Both the position numbers and the translations under genes were made by a program. Positions 43,828-52,481 of a stretch of 64,000 bases of DNA are shown here, in pieces. The notes under the pieces were generated by a model. The model was not told the origin of the DNA, ran no database searches, and saw nothing but the letters and a program-made list of their open reading frames with translations. The DNA lies in NCBI GenBank assembly GCA_947628305.1, contig CANQZG010000013.1, forward strand, positions 1-64,000, written 5' to 3'. The DNA comes from an uncultured Muribaculaceae bacterium (GTDB lineage Bacteria > Bacteroidota > Bacteroidia > Bacteroidales > Muribaculaceae). Every line of letters begins with the position of its first letter. Position 1 is the stretch's first letter.

Positions 43828-44312
43828 TGAACCCGATAGAACTCAAAACATCACCCAATCCCCGCGTCCCCGATGCCGAATTCCCTTTCAGGCACTCACT
43901 GCCATTGCAGACACGATTCAGCGACTTCGACATGCTCGGCCACCTCAACAACAACATCTACCTGACATTCATGGACCTTGCCAAGGCGCGATATTTCCTG
44001 CAATTGATTCCCGACTGCATGAAAATGAACGGCACCGGCGTGGTTGTCGTCAATATCAACTGCGACTTTTTCGCCCCGACACTCTTTGAAGAACCAATCG
44101 AGGCACTTACAACCGTGACATCGATAGGCCAAAAAAGTCTCACCCTGGAACAGCGCATAATAAACCCTGAAAGCGGCGAGACCAAATGCATCGGGCGCAC
44201 CGTCATGGCAGGATTTGACCCTAAGACAATGCATTCGGCTGACATACGGCAGGAATGGATTGAGGCTATTGAAAAATTTGAAGAACGTACAATATCGACA
44301 CCACAGGCATGA
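43827..44312 (+). CDS. Acyl-CoA thioesterase (4HBT hotdog fold)
   Basis: The 161-residue protein has the hotdog-fold 4-hydroxybenzoyl-CoA thioesterase pattern: LQTRFSDFDMLGHLNNNIYL with the catalytic Asp, MDLAKARYFLQL, and later strands (VVVNINCDFFAPTLFEEPIE). It should hydrolyse acyl-CoA or acyl-ACP. It is in tight overlap with the DUF721 gene and the SIS gene on either side, so it is part of the same operon. Confidence 0.9.
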   Translation: MNPIELKTSPNPRVPDAEFPFRHSLPLQTRFSDFDMLGHLNNNIYLTFMDLAKARYFLQLIPDCMKMNGTGVVVVNINCDFFAPTLFEEPIEALTTVTSIGQKSLTLEQRIINPESGETKCIGRTVMAGFDPKTMHSADIRQEWIEAIEKFEERTISTPQA

Positions 44313-44920
44313 CAATAAAAGAATCAATGCATGAGATAATTGCAGCCGAGAGCGCGGCTCTCGCTGCAATCCCTTACTCCGATGCAATCGACCACGCCAT
44401 CGAGTTGATAATCGAACACGTGCACCGACGCGGCGGCAAACTCGTCACATCAGGAATGGGAAAGGCCGGGCAAATCGCCATGAACATAGCCACCACATTC
44501 TCCTCAACAGGAACACCCGCCGTGAACCTGCACCCCGGCGAGGCCCAGCACGGCGACCTCGGCGTGCTGCAACCCAATGATGTGATGCTGTTGATTTCCA
44601 ACTCAGGCGCGACCCGCGAAATCATCGACCTGGTCTATCTGACACGCAACCTGTACCCCGACATACCGATGATTGTCATAACCGGCAACCCGGACAGCGA
44701 GCTCGGACGTTTAACCGATGTAACCATCTCTACAGGCGGTTCCCCCGAGGTATGTCCCCTGGGGCTCACCCCCACCACCTCGACCACGGTGATGACCGTC
44801 ATCGGCGACATCCTTGTCGTCAATGTCATGAGGCTCACCGAATTCTCTCGCGAACAATACGCCCTCCGGCATCACGGCGGATACCTCGGCCATAAATCCC
44901 GCAACGAATTTGAAAAATAA
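44309..44920 (+). CDS. SIS-domain sugar isomerase (KpsF/GutQ/KdsD-like, no CBS pair)
   Basis: The 203-residue protein is a single SIS domain with GKLVTSGMGKAGQIAMNIA, PAVNLHPGEAQHGDLGVLQ, ISNSGATREIIDL and LTPTTSTTVMTVIGDILVV, the pattern of D-arabinose-5-phosphate isomerases. Full KdsD (about 328 residues) has two CBS domains after the SIS domain; here they are absent. It may make arabinose-5-phosphate for Kdo, or serve another sugar phosphate. It overlaps the thioesterase gene by four bases. Confidence 0.85.
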   Translation: MTIKESMHEIIAAESAALAAIPYSDAIDHAIELIIEHVHRRGGKLVTSGMGKAGQIAMNIATTFSSTGTPAVNLHPGEAQHGDLGVLQPNDVMLLISNSGATREIIDLVYLTRNLYPDIPMIVITGNPDSELGRLTDVTISTGGSPEVCPLGLTPTTSTTVMTVIGDILVVNVMRLTEFSREQYALRHHGGYLGHKSRNEFEK

Positions 44921-44927
44921 TCTCACC

Positions 44928-46106
44928 ATGAAACCAACACTAACCCGGCTGTCAGTCGCTTTCGTCATGATATCAGCCATTGCCATCGCGGCATCGGCAT
45001 CCACCGATGTTGTCGTGGGAGCGTCACGCACCGACCGCTATGTCCCGTTATTGAAAGGCAAACGCATCGCCCTGATGAGCAATCACACAGGCATGGTCGA
45101 TTCAGTGCACACCCTCGACCTGATGCTTTCAAAAGGCCTGAACGTCACCACCATTTTCTCACCCGAACATGGATTCCGTGGCAATGCCGACGCCGGAGAG
45201 CATGTCAGCAGTTCGGTAGACAAAAAGACCGGAATACCCATCGCGTCACTCTATGACGGCAAGAAACGTGGCCCGTCACAGCAGGTACTTGACAACATCG
45301 ACGTCATAGTGGTTGACATACAGGATGTCGGGTTACGCTACTACACCTACTACTGCACCATGCTCGACCTTATGAATTCCGCCGCGGCAAACGGCAAACA
45401 ATTCGTTGTCCTTGACCGGCCCAATCCCAACGGAATGAGTGTTGACGGCCCCATTCTCGACATGAAATACCAAAGCGGCGTAGGCCGTCTACCTATTCCG
45501 GTCCTTCACGGGATGACACTCGGTGAACTCGCACTGATGGCCAACGGCGAAGGTTGGCTAAAGGAAAATCGCAAAGCCGACCTGACCGTGATTCCATGCG
45601 AGAATTACACCCATCAGACCCGTTACCAGCTGCCGATACCTCCGTCGCCCAACCTGCCCGACATGAAATCGGTCTACCTGTACCCGTCGACATGTTTTTT
45701 CGAGGCCACCCCTGTGAGCCTTGGACGTGGCACCGATATGCCGTTCACCGTCTACGGTCATCCCGATATGAAAGGATACCGATTTTCATTCACGCCACGA
45801 AGCCGACCGGGCGCAAAGAACCCGCCCCAACTCGACAAGAAATGCTTCGGTCGAGACCTGCGCAATGTCTCCGATGAAGAAGCCATCTCGATGGGAGTCA
45901 ACCTTGAATACATCATCGATGCATACCGCAGCCTCAATATCGGCGACAAATTTTTCACCTCATTCTTTGAGAAACTAATCGGACGCGGAGACATTCGCGG
46001 CATGATTGAACGTGGCATGACAGCCGATGAAATCAAGTCGACATGGGCCGACGATGTCAACCGATTCAAGCGACAACGCCGCCCCTACCTCCTATACGCC
46101 GAATAA
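44928..46106 (+). CDS. Exo-beta-N-acetylmuramidase family protein (DUF1343/NamZ)
   Basis: From the Met of MKPTLTRLSVAFVMISAIA the protein has 392 residues with a signal peptide and a DUF1343 body: RIALMSNHTGMVDSVHTLD, TIFSPEHGFRGNADAGE, VVDIQDVGLRYYTYYCTML, VLDRPNPNG and GRGTDMPFTVYGHPDMK. The family founder NamZ removes MurNAc from the non-reducing end of peptidoglycan fragments. A sodium symporter follows, as in muramic-acid recovery clusters. Its start lies close after the SIS gene. Confidence 0.87.
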   Translation: MKPTLTRLSVAFVMISAIAIAASASTDVVVGASRTDRYVPLLKGKRIALMSNHTGMVDSVHTLDLMLSKGLNVTTIFSPEHGFRGNADAGEHVSSSVDKKTGIPIASLYDGKKRGPSQQVLDNIDVIVVDIQDVGLRYYTYYCTMLDLMNSAAANGKQFVVLDRPNPNGMSVDGPILDMKYQSGVGRLPIPVLHGMTLGELALMANGEGWLKENRKADLTVIPCENYTHQTRYQLPIPPSPNLPDMKSVYLYPSTCFFEATPVSLGRGTDMPFTVYGHPDMKGYRFSFTPRSRPGAKNPPQLDKKCFGRDLRNVSDEEAISMGVNLEYIIDAYRSLNIGDKFFTSFFEKLIGRGDIRGMIERGMTADEIKSTWADDVNRFKRQRRPYLLYAE

Positions 46107-46138
46107 TCCCATGCCCTTAAACTCTAAACTTCATCCCC

Positions 46139-47599
46139 ATGTCCCCAATAATCGTCATTATCGCAATCGCCTGTTATTTCGCAGTGCTGCTTTCAGTCAG
46201 CTACTTTGCCTCACGAGGCAGTGACAACTCGACATTTTTCACCGGGAAGCGGCAGGCCCCGTGGCCGGTCGTGGCATTCGCCATGCTTGGCGCGGCCATT
46301 TCAGGAGTGACATTCATCTCCGTCCCCGGCATGGTCGTGGGGAAAGGATATGCCTACCTACAGATGGTGCTCGGATTCATCGTAGGTTACTTTGCCATCG
46401 CATGGGTGCTGATTCCGATGTTCTACAGGCGCAACCTTGTGTCGATTTACGGCTATCTTGAACAGAGGTTCGGCAACTCGACCTATAAGAGCGGGGCATG
46501 GTTTTTCTTCATCTCCAAGATGCTCGGGGCATCGGTGCGTTTCTTCGTCGTTTGCGCCGTGTTGCAGATTCTCGTCTTCGGGCCGCTGCACATCCCTTTT
46601 GAGTTCAATGTCATAGTCACCATCGCCCTTATATGGTTATACACTGTCCAAGGGGGCGTTAAATCAGTCATCTGGACCGATGTGCTGAAATCATTCTGCC
46701 TCATCATGTCAGTGGTGCTGTGTATCTTCTTCATCGCCATGAACCTCGGGTTCTCATTTGGCGAACTGACATCGGCAATCACGTCACACGAAACCTCACG
46801 CATGTTCTTTTTCGACAATCCAAAAGAGGGCACATATTTCTGGAAACAGTTCATCGCCGGTGTGTTCATGGCAATCGCCATCAACGGCCTTGACCAGGAC
46901 ATGATGCAACGGTGTCTTGCATGCCGCGACTCCGGCTCGTCAAGCAAGAACATGATTGTCAGCGGTGTGTTACAGTTTTTTGTGGTCGCCCTGTTCCTTT
47001 TACTCGGCACCCTCCTTGTCATATACGTCGAGCGCACACCGGGTCTTGAAATTCCTGAAAAGACCGACGAATTGTTTGGACTTGTAGCCGCACATCCCTC
47101 GATGCCTGTAGTCGTGGGCGTGCTGTTTGTAATCGGACTGATTGCGGCTGCATACTCGGCCGCCGGGTCGGCCCTGACATCTCTCACGACATCGTTCACA
47201 GTCGATATCCTCGACGGTAGAAAAAAATATGAGGACACAAGGCTGACCCGCGTACGCAAACGCGTCCATGTAGCAATGTCGGTGGTCATGGGATTCGTCA
47301 TCATCGCATTCTATTACATCAGCGAGGAAGACGCAATATCGGCGGTGTACACTCTCGCATCCTATACCTACGGCCCGATTCTCGGCCTGTTCGTATTCGG
47401 GATGGTCGGCTCGAAACCCGTACGTGACCGCCTTGTCCCGGTGGTGTGCATCGCCGCACCTGTCCTGTCATACGGAATCCAATGGACATTAAAACAGTTG
47501 TGGGGCTACGAGACCAGCTTCGAGCTACTGCTCATCAATGCCGCCGTGACAATCGCCGGACTGTGGTTTATCAGCCTTGGACATAAGAGGGTGTTTTAA
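46139..47599 (+). CDS. Sodium:solute symporter family transporter
   Basis: The 486-residue protein has about 13 transmembrane segments with the SSS pattern: FFTGKRQAPWPVVAFAMLGA, GIDQ-like NGLDQDMMQRCLACRDSGSS, and LIAAAYSAAGSALTSLTTS. It follows namZ by 32 bases. In Tannerella a transporter of this class (MurT) imports MurNAc, so a MurNAc or peptidoglycan-sugar role is likely by context. Its last residues (GHKRVF) and the TAA stop come from the end of an inserted element, so the original C-terminus may have differed. Confidence 0.85.
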   Translation: MSPIIVIIAIACYFAVLLSVSYFASRGSDNSTFFTGKRQAPWPVVAFAMLGAAISGVTFISVPGMVVGKGYAYLQMVLGFIVGYFAIAWVLIPMFYRRNLVSIYGYLEQRFGNSTYKSGAWFFFISKMLGASVRFFVVCAVLQILVFGPLHIPFEFNVIVTIALIWLYTVQGGVKSVIWTDVLKSFCLIMSVVLCIFFIAMNLGFSFGELTSAITSHETSRMFFFDNPKEGTYFWKQFIAGVFMAIAINGLDQDMMQRCLACRDSGSSSKNMIVSGVLQFFVVALFLLLGTLLVIYVERTPGLEIPEKTDELFGLVAAHPSMPVVVGVLFVIGLIAAAYSAAGSALTSLTTSFTVDILDGRKKYEDTRLTRVRKRVHVAMSVVMGFVIIAFYYISEEDAISAVYTLASYTYGPILGLFVFGMVGSKPVRDRLVPVVCIAAPVLSYGIQWTLKQLWGYETSFELLLINAAVTIAGLWFISLGHKRVF

Positions 47600-47909
47600 A
47601 ATAAATGTTAAATTAGCGATGATGAATCTTTTAGGTAAATTGCATATTGACATGAGGGAGCGATGCGGGCATCGTGACCGAGTGGCAACTGCGATTTAAC
47701 AAAAGAGACATCATGACAATATGTAATGATATAATATTATTAAACACATTGAGGATGTCGATTGATTACCTATAGCTCAACTTCCGTGCCTTTAGAGCGT
47801 CTTTCGCCCGTCGTTTCAGTCACATAGCCCGCTATGCTCCCTCAACTCCCGGCGAAATCCATCTCAAAATCCACGGGACGCTAATTAACAGTTATTATGA
47901 AACACCCTC
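47587..47909. mobile_element. MITE-like element, family B
   Basis: A 323-bp element with terminal inverted repeats GAGGGTGTTTTAAAATAAAT versus GAGGGTGTTTCATAATAACT, flanked by TAA on both sides. It carries two core hairpins in opposite orientation: CGATGCGGGCATCG (about 47661) and ATAGCCCGCTAT (about 47825), both set between GGGAGC and GTGAC-type flanks. It overlaps the symporter stop on one side and ends 24 bases before the WYL gene start on the other. Confidence 0.8.
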
Positions 47910-47932
47910 TAAACCTGAAAAAGCCTGACATC

Positions 47933-48850
47933 ATGTCAAAAAACCTATTGAACCGATATATCTGGTTTGTCGATATCATCAAACGGTACGGAAAAATCTC
48001 CCGCGACCAGTTGAACAAGGAATGGGAACAATCGCCCTACTCCGACGGGCAGCCTATGCCCCGACGCACATTCTACAACTATCGCAACTCGATAGAGGAT
48101 TTATTCGGAATCAACATCGAATGCAGCCCCTCAACCTACGAATACTATATCGCCGATAATGACACCCACGGAGAGAACCTGACCAACTGGATGCTGAACT
48201 CGGCTGCGATGAACAATGTAATTACCGATGCCCGCGAAGTGGCGGGACGCATCTTCCTGGAAGACGTGCCATCGGCCCGCACTTATCTTTCAACCGTAAT
48301 AAAGGCCCTGAAAGATTTTCATCCCGTTATCTTCACCTATCATGCGTTCAACCGCAGCAATCCCACGACCGATGTCACAGTCGAACCTTATTTCCTAAAA
48401 ATCTTCCGTCAACGATGGTACCTCACGGGACGTAACGTGAAAGATGACAAAATCAAGACTTACGCGCTTGACCGTATACATGACCTGGTTGTCCACAGTT
48501 CCACATTTGAACTCCCGGCCAGCTTTGACGTGGAAGAATACACCCGTGATTCATTCGGCATAATCTTCTCTCAATCAGAGGTCAAGGATGTCGCCATTAA
48601 ATGCGATGTCTCCCAGGCACGCTACCTTCGCGCCCTCCCGTTGCACCCGTCACAGCATGAGGCCGTACACGATTCCTACTCTATTTTTTATTACAAGCTA
48701 CGTCTGACCCATGATTTTGTACAGGAAATCCTGTCCTTTGGCCCGCGTCTCACAGTCCTGTCTCCACCTGAACTAAGGGCAATGGTTGTAGATGACCTTA
48801 ACCGCACTTTGGACAATTACAGGTCAAAAAAGCGCAGAAGACAGAGATAG
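47933..48850 (+). CDS. WYL-domain transcriptional regulator
   Basis: From the Met of MSKNLLNRYIWFVDIIKRYG the protein has 305 residues. An earlier Met lies inside the element repeat and is not used. The N-terminus is a winged helix-turn-helix, and the WYL domain (FTYHAFNRSNPTTDVTVEPYFLK, FRQRWYLTGRN, YALDRIHDLVV) follows, with a C-terminal extension. WYL proteins sense nucleic acids or small ligands and often regulate DNA-damage, phage-defence or metabolic genes. Its promoter was probably altered by the element just upstream. Confidence 0.88.
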   Translation: MSKNLLNRYIWFVDIIKRYGKISRDQLNKEWEQSPYSDGQPMPRRTFYNYRNSIEDLFGINIECSPSTYEYYIADNDTHGENLTNWMLNSAAMNNVITDAREVAGRIFLEDVPSARTYLSTVIKALKDFHPVIFTYHAFNRSNPTTDVTVEPYFLKIFRQRWYLTGRNVKDDKIKTYALDRIHDLVVHSSTFELPASFDVEEYTRDSFGIIFSQSEVKDVAIKCDVSQARYLRALPLHPSQHEAVHDSYSIFYYKLRLTHDFVQEILSFGPRLTVLSPPELRAMVVDDLNRTLDNYRSKKRRRQR

Positions 48851-48872
48851 CTCCAATTGATATTGCATTTTA

Positions 48873-48903
48873 TTGGAAAACGTCAATATTTTGCATAACT
48901 TTG
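48873..48903 (+). promoter_or_regulatory. asnA promoter
   Basis: TTG (48873-48875), 20 bases, then TAACTTTG (48896-48903) match both halves of the consensus and give a leader of about 22 bases before asnA. Confidence 0.65.
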
Positions 48904-48931
48904 TCGCGTTCCACCCCTAATATGCGACAAT

Positions 48932-49966
48932 ATGCCATTAATCCTACCGTCTGGTTATAAACTGAAACTACTTCCCGAGACCACTGAGGTCGCAATCAAA
49001 CTCATCAAAGAACGATTTCAGGCACGGCTGTCCGAAGCACTGAATCTGCGTCGCGTCACCGCCCCGCTGTTTGTTCTCGCGGGCACAGGACTCAACGATG
49101 ACCTCAACGGCGTGGAACCGCCGGTATCATTCGACATCCCCGCCATGGAAGGTGCGACGGCAGAGGTCGTGCACTCACTCGCCAAATGGAAACGCTTGAA
49201 ACTCGCCGAATACGGCATCGCCCCCGGATATGGACTATATACCGACATGAATGCAATCCGTTCATGCGAGGAACTCGACAACCTCCATTCGCTCTATGTC
49301 GACCAATGGGACTGGGAACAAACCATCACGACCGAAGACCGCACCCTTGACTACCTGAAGCAGACCGTCAGCAAAATATACCGTGCATTGAAAGAAACCG
49401 AACGGGACGTTTACCGTCGGTTCCCCCACATCACACCCTATCTACCCGAAGAAATCACATTCTTACATGCCGAGGAACTGCGCCGTTCTTATCCGGGAAT
49501 GACACCCCGTGAACGCGAGGCCGAGGCCGCAAAAAAACATGGCGCGATTTTCATTATAGGCATCGGAGGGGCACTTGGCGACGGACAGTCACATGACGGC
49601 CGCGCCCCCGACTATGATGACTGGAGCACGCCTAACGAGGAGGGATTCAACGGTCTAAACGGGGACATTGTGGTATGGAACCGTGTGTTGAATACCCCGT
49701 TTGAACTTTCATCAATGGGAATCAGGGTTGACCGGGAAGCATTGTTGGCACAACTCGGTACACGCGGATGTCCCGAAAGAGCGTCATTGCCTTTCCACCG
49801 CCGTCTACTTGCCGGAGAACTCCCCGCATCTATCGGTGGCGGCATAGGACAAAGCCGCCTATGCATGCTCCTGCTGCAGAAAGCACACATAGGCGAAGTC
49901 CAGGTAAGCATCTGGCCGACAAAACAAGCCGAGGCCTGCCGTCAAGCCGGCATCATGCTGCTGTAG
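48932..49966 (+). CDS. asnA: Aspartate--ammonia ligase
   Basis: The 344-residue protein matches AsnA in length and motifs (VTAPLFVLAGTGLNDDLNGV, YVDQWDWEQTI, GGGIGQSRLCMLLLQKAHIGE). It makes asparagine from aspartate, ammonia and ATP through an adenylate. It stands alone with its own promoter. Confidence 0.97.
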   Translation: MPLILPSGYKLKLLPETTEVAIKLIKERFQARLSEALNLRRVTAPLFVLAGTGLNDDLNGVEPPVSFDIPAMEGATAEVVHSLAKWKRLKLAEYGIAPGYGLYTDMNAIRSCEELDNLHSLYVDQWDWEQTITTEDRTLDYLKQTVSKIYRALKETERDVYRRFPHITPYLPEEITFLHAEELRRSYPGMTPREREAEAAKKHGAIFIIGIGGALGDGQSHDGRAPDYDDWSTPNEEGFNGLNGDIVVWNRVLNTPFELSSMGIRVDREALLAQLGTRGCPERASLPFHRRLLAGELPASIGGGIGQSRLCMLLLQKAHIGEVQVSIWPTKQAEACRQAGIMLL

Positions 49967-50001
49967 TGTCCGATTTAAAGTTTATAGTTTAGAGGGTAAC
50001 A

Positions 50002-50571
50002 TCAGGCTTCTTTGTCCCAGTACCGTTCATCGACATTGGCGACAAGATTCTGATAACGCGAGAAAACAAAGAAGAAATCGCTAAGGCGGTTAATGAACTT
50101 CAACACGGTCGGGTCAACGTAAGTCTCGTCGACAAGCGAGATGATGCGTCTCTCACAACGACGGCACATCGTGCGGCATACGTGACCGAGCGAAGCGGTG
50201 AATGTCCCGCCCGGAAGTATAAAATTATTAATCGGCGGTAACTGCGCGTCCATCCTGTCAATGGCATCCTCAAGCATTTCAACATCGCCCGATGACAACC
50301 CACGGCATTCGACCATATCGCCATGAGGGTTATCCGTTGCAAGATAGGTGCCGATGTTGAACAGTTTGTTCTGGGTGAACTGCAACAACCCGCTTATCTC
50401 GGGGGAGAGGGCCGATGAACCTGCAAGGACACCGATATTGGCGTTCAACTCATCGACCGAGCCGTAGGCCTCGACACGTATATCGTTCTTCCTCACCCGT
50501 TTACCGCCGACAAGCGATGTCGACCCGGCATCACCCGTAAATGTGTAGACATTACTTTTTTTCATATTCAA
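50002..50571 (-). CDS. Cob(I)alamin adenosyltransferase (PduO type)
   Basis: The 189-residue protein starts MNMKKSNVYTFTGDAGSTSL and has the ATP site GGKRVRKNDIRVEAYGSVDEL and the helix HVCRTMCRRCERRIISL. It transfers the adenosyl group from ATP to cob(I)alamin, making coenzyme B12. No B12 genes are adjacent. It converges with asnA. Confidence 0.93.
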   Translation of the reverse strand: MNMKKSNVYTFTGDAGSTSLVGGKRVRKNDIRVEAYGSVDELNANIGVLAGSSALSPEISGLLQFTQNKLFNIGTYLATDNPHGDMVECRGLSSGDVEMLEDAIDRMDAQLPPINNFILPGGTFTASLGHVCRTMCRRCERRIISLVDETYVDPTVLKFINRLSDFFFVFSRYQNLVANVDERYWDKEA

Positions 50572-50640
50572 AATCGTTAAAATTGTCTGGCCACAAAATT
50601 AATGAAATTTTTCCATATTTCAACTTAAGCGAATATTCCG

Positions 50641-50648
50641 TATCTTTG
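50641..50648 (+). promoter_or_regulatory. U32 gene promoter (-7 element)
   Basis: TATCTTTG matches the -7 consensus, with a leader of about 17 bases. The -33 half is not clear. Confidence 0.5.
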
Positions 50649-50671
50649 TCCACTGAAAAACAAACAGAGAC

Positions 50672-51922
50672 ATGCAACGTTCCGATTTTGAGATAATGGC
50701 GCCGGTCGGCTCTCGTGAGTCACTACATGCCGCAATTGACGCCGGTGCCGATGCGATTTATTTCGGTGTCGAAGGCCTGAACATGCGCTCACGCTCATCG
50801 GCCAACTTCACCCTTGACGACCTACGCGAAATCGCCTCTATCTGCTCAACCCATGGAGTCAAGACCTATCTGACAGTAAACACCGTTATATACGATGATG
50901 ACATCGCCAAATGCCGTACCATCATCGACGCCGTGAAAGAATCCGGCATAACCGCAATCATTGCCAGTGACATCGCCGCCATTCAATACGCGCGGTCAAT
51001 CGGAGTCGAAGTACACATATCCACCCAGGTCAATATCACCAACATTGAAGCCGTAAGGTTCTATGCCGCATACGCAGATGTCATGGTTCTTGCCCGCGAA
51101 CTCGACCTCGGCCGTGTCAAAGCCATACACGATGCAATAATCGCCGAAAATATAACCGGGCCGTCGGGACGGAGAATCCAACTTGAAATGTTCTGTCATG
51201 GCGCATTGTGTATGGCCGTTTCGGGTAAATGCTATCTTAGCCTGCACGAAATGAACTCAAGTGCCAACCGGGGGGCCTGTACCCAGATATGCCGTCGCAG
51301 TTACACCGTCACCGACCGCGAGACAGGCGAGCAACTCGACATAGAGAACCAATATGTGATGTCACCCAAAGACCTCAAGACCATCCACTTTATCAACAAG
51401 ATGGTCGATGCCGGGGTCTCCGTATTCAAAATCGAAGGCCGTGCACGAGGCCCTGAATATGTAAAAATCGTTGTCGAGACATACTCCAAGGCCTTGCAAG
51501 CAATATGTGACGGAAGTTACAACGAAAGTCTCATCCGTGATTGGGACAGCAGACTTTCACAGGTGTTCAACCGTGGATTCTGGGACGGGTATTATCTTGG
51601 ACAACGCCTCGGCGAATGGTCGTCCAAATATGGCTCGTCAGCCACCCGCGTCAAACACTATGTCGCCAAAGGGGTCAGATTCTTCCCGAAAATAGGTGTC
51701 GGGGAATTCCTCATGGAAGCGGGGGAACTACACGTGGGGGACGAAATCATCATCACCGGGCCGGTCACAGGCGCAATCATGACGACAGTCGAAGAAATCA
51801 GAGTGGGACTCGAACCTGTAGATAAAGCCGTCAAGGGTGACGCATTCTCAATCAAGGTCGACCGAAAGATTAGACCTTCCGACCGCCTTTATCGATGGGA
51901 CAAAACCAATCTCGCTCAATGA
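50672..51922 (+). CDS. U32-family protein (TrhP/RlhA-type RNA hydroxylase)
   Basis: The 416-residue protein carries the U32 signature EMFCHGALCMAVSGKCYLS with following Cys in RGACTQICRRSY, giving four Cys for an iron-sulfur cluster. The N-terminus is an alpha/beta barrel (MAPVGSRESLHAAIDAGADA) and the C-terminus a small beta domain. E. coli members hydroxylate tRNA U34 (TrhP) or 23S rRNA C2501 (RlhA). At 416 residues this one is TrhP-like rather than RlhA-like. It is a single gene. Confidence 0.9.
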   Translation: MQRSDFEIMAPVGSRESLHAAIDAGADAIYFGVEGLNMRSRSSANFTLDDLREIASICSTHGVKTYLTVNTVIYDDDIAKCRTIIDAVKESGITAIIASDIAAIQYARSIGVEVHISTQVNITNIEAVRFYAAYADVMVLARELDLGRVKAIHDAIIAENITGPSGRRIQLEMFCHGALCMAVSGKCYLSLHEMNSSANRGACTQICRRSYTVTDRETGEQLDIENQYVMSPKDLKTIHFINKMVDAGVSVFKIEGRARGPEYVKIVVETYSKALQAICDGSYNESLIRDWDSRLSQVFNRGFWDGYYLGQRLGEWSSKYGSSATRVKHYVAKGVRFFPKIGVGEFLMEAGELHVGDEIIITGPVTGAIMTTVEEIRVGLEPVDKAVKGDAFSIKVDRKIRPSDRLYRWDKTNLAQ

Positions 51923-51966
51923 CGTTGGCATTTAAGTAAATTTAACCGAAAATAATATTCTACCGA

Positions 51967-51996
51967 TTGCCAGTCAGTAGAAAATTACTACTTTTG
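51967..51996 (+). promoter_or_regulatory. DUF2795 gene promoter
   Basis: TTG (51967-51969), 19 bases, TACTTTTG (51989-51996) match the consensus. The transcript would have a leader of about 47 bases. Confidence 0.65.
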
Positions 51997-52049
51997 CGGG
52001 ACTTTTTAAGAGATTGTTTAAACACCCTTTTAAGTAACTATAATCCACT

Positions 52050-52271
52050 ATGTATTGGACACTTGAACTCGCGTCAAAACTTGAAGACGCACCATGGCCC
52101 GCAACCAAGGACGAACTTATTGACTACGCAATGCGTTCCGGCGCGCCCCTCGAGGTCATCGAGAACCTACAGGAAATGGAAGACGAAGGCGAAGCCTACG
52201 AATGCATTGAAGACATCTGGCCCGACTACCCCTCCAAGGAAGACTTCTTCTTCAACGAGGAGGAGTATTAA
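52050..52271 (+). CDS. DUF2795 small acidic protein
   Basis: The 73-residue protein (LASKLEDAPWPATKDELIDY, AMRSGAPLEVIENLQEMEDE) fits DUF2795, a short helical family of unknown function common in Bacteroidales. Its tail is Asp/Glu/Phe-rich. The last 21 bases of the gene (from TTCAACGAGG to the TAA stop) are repeated exactly at 53836-53856, marking it as the target of an insertion. Confidence 0.88.
   Translation: MYWTLELASKLEDAPWPATKDELIDYAMRSGAPLEVIENLQEMEDEGEAYECIEDIWPDYPSKEDFFFNEEEY
52251..52271. repeat. Left copy of a 21-bp direct repeat
   Basis: TTCAACGAGGAGGAGTATTA plus A occurs here at the end of the DUF2795 gene and again, identical, at 53836-53856. The DNA between (about 1.58 kb, AT-rich, with a fic gene) looks like an insertion that rebuilt the gene end, as attL and attR would. 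Confidence 0.7.
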
Positions 52272-52302
52272 AGCTAGAAGATATACTTAACTTACAAATA
52301 AT

Positions 52303-52346
52303 CAGTGGCTGAACAACAAAAGAGTTTGTTTGGCCACTGGTGTTTT
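52303..52346 (+). terminator. Terminator after DUF2795
   Basis: CAGTGGC and GCCACTG close a 23-base loop, followed by GTGTTTTAT. A second hairpin of the same sort (stem CACCAGCGACATAAAC) stands at 53884 after the right direct repeat, so each half of the duplicated gene end has its own. Confidence 0.65.
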
Positions 52347-52481
52347 ATAGACCTAAATGGCGTAGTTTATCTGGCTAAAACCCGACATGATAACTGCCTG
52401 TGAAAGTTGTATTTGCATAGTGATTATGTCGCTAAGAATTTATACCTTTGCACTAGAGGTATAATATTTAGAGGCTTTGGT

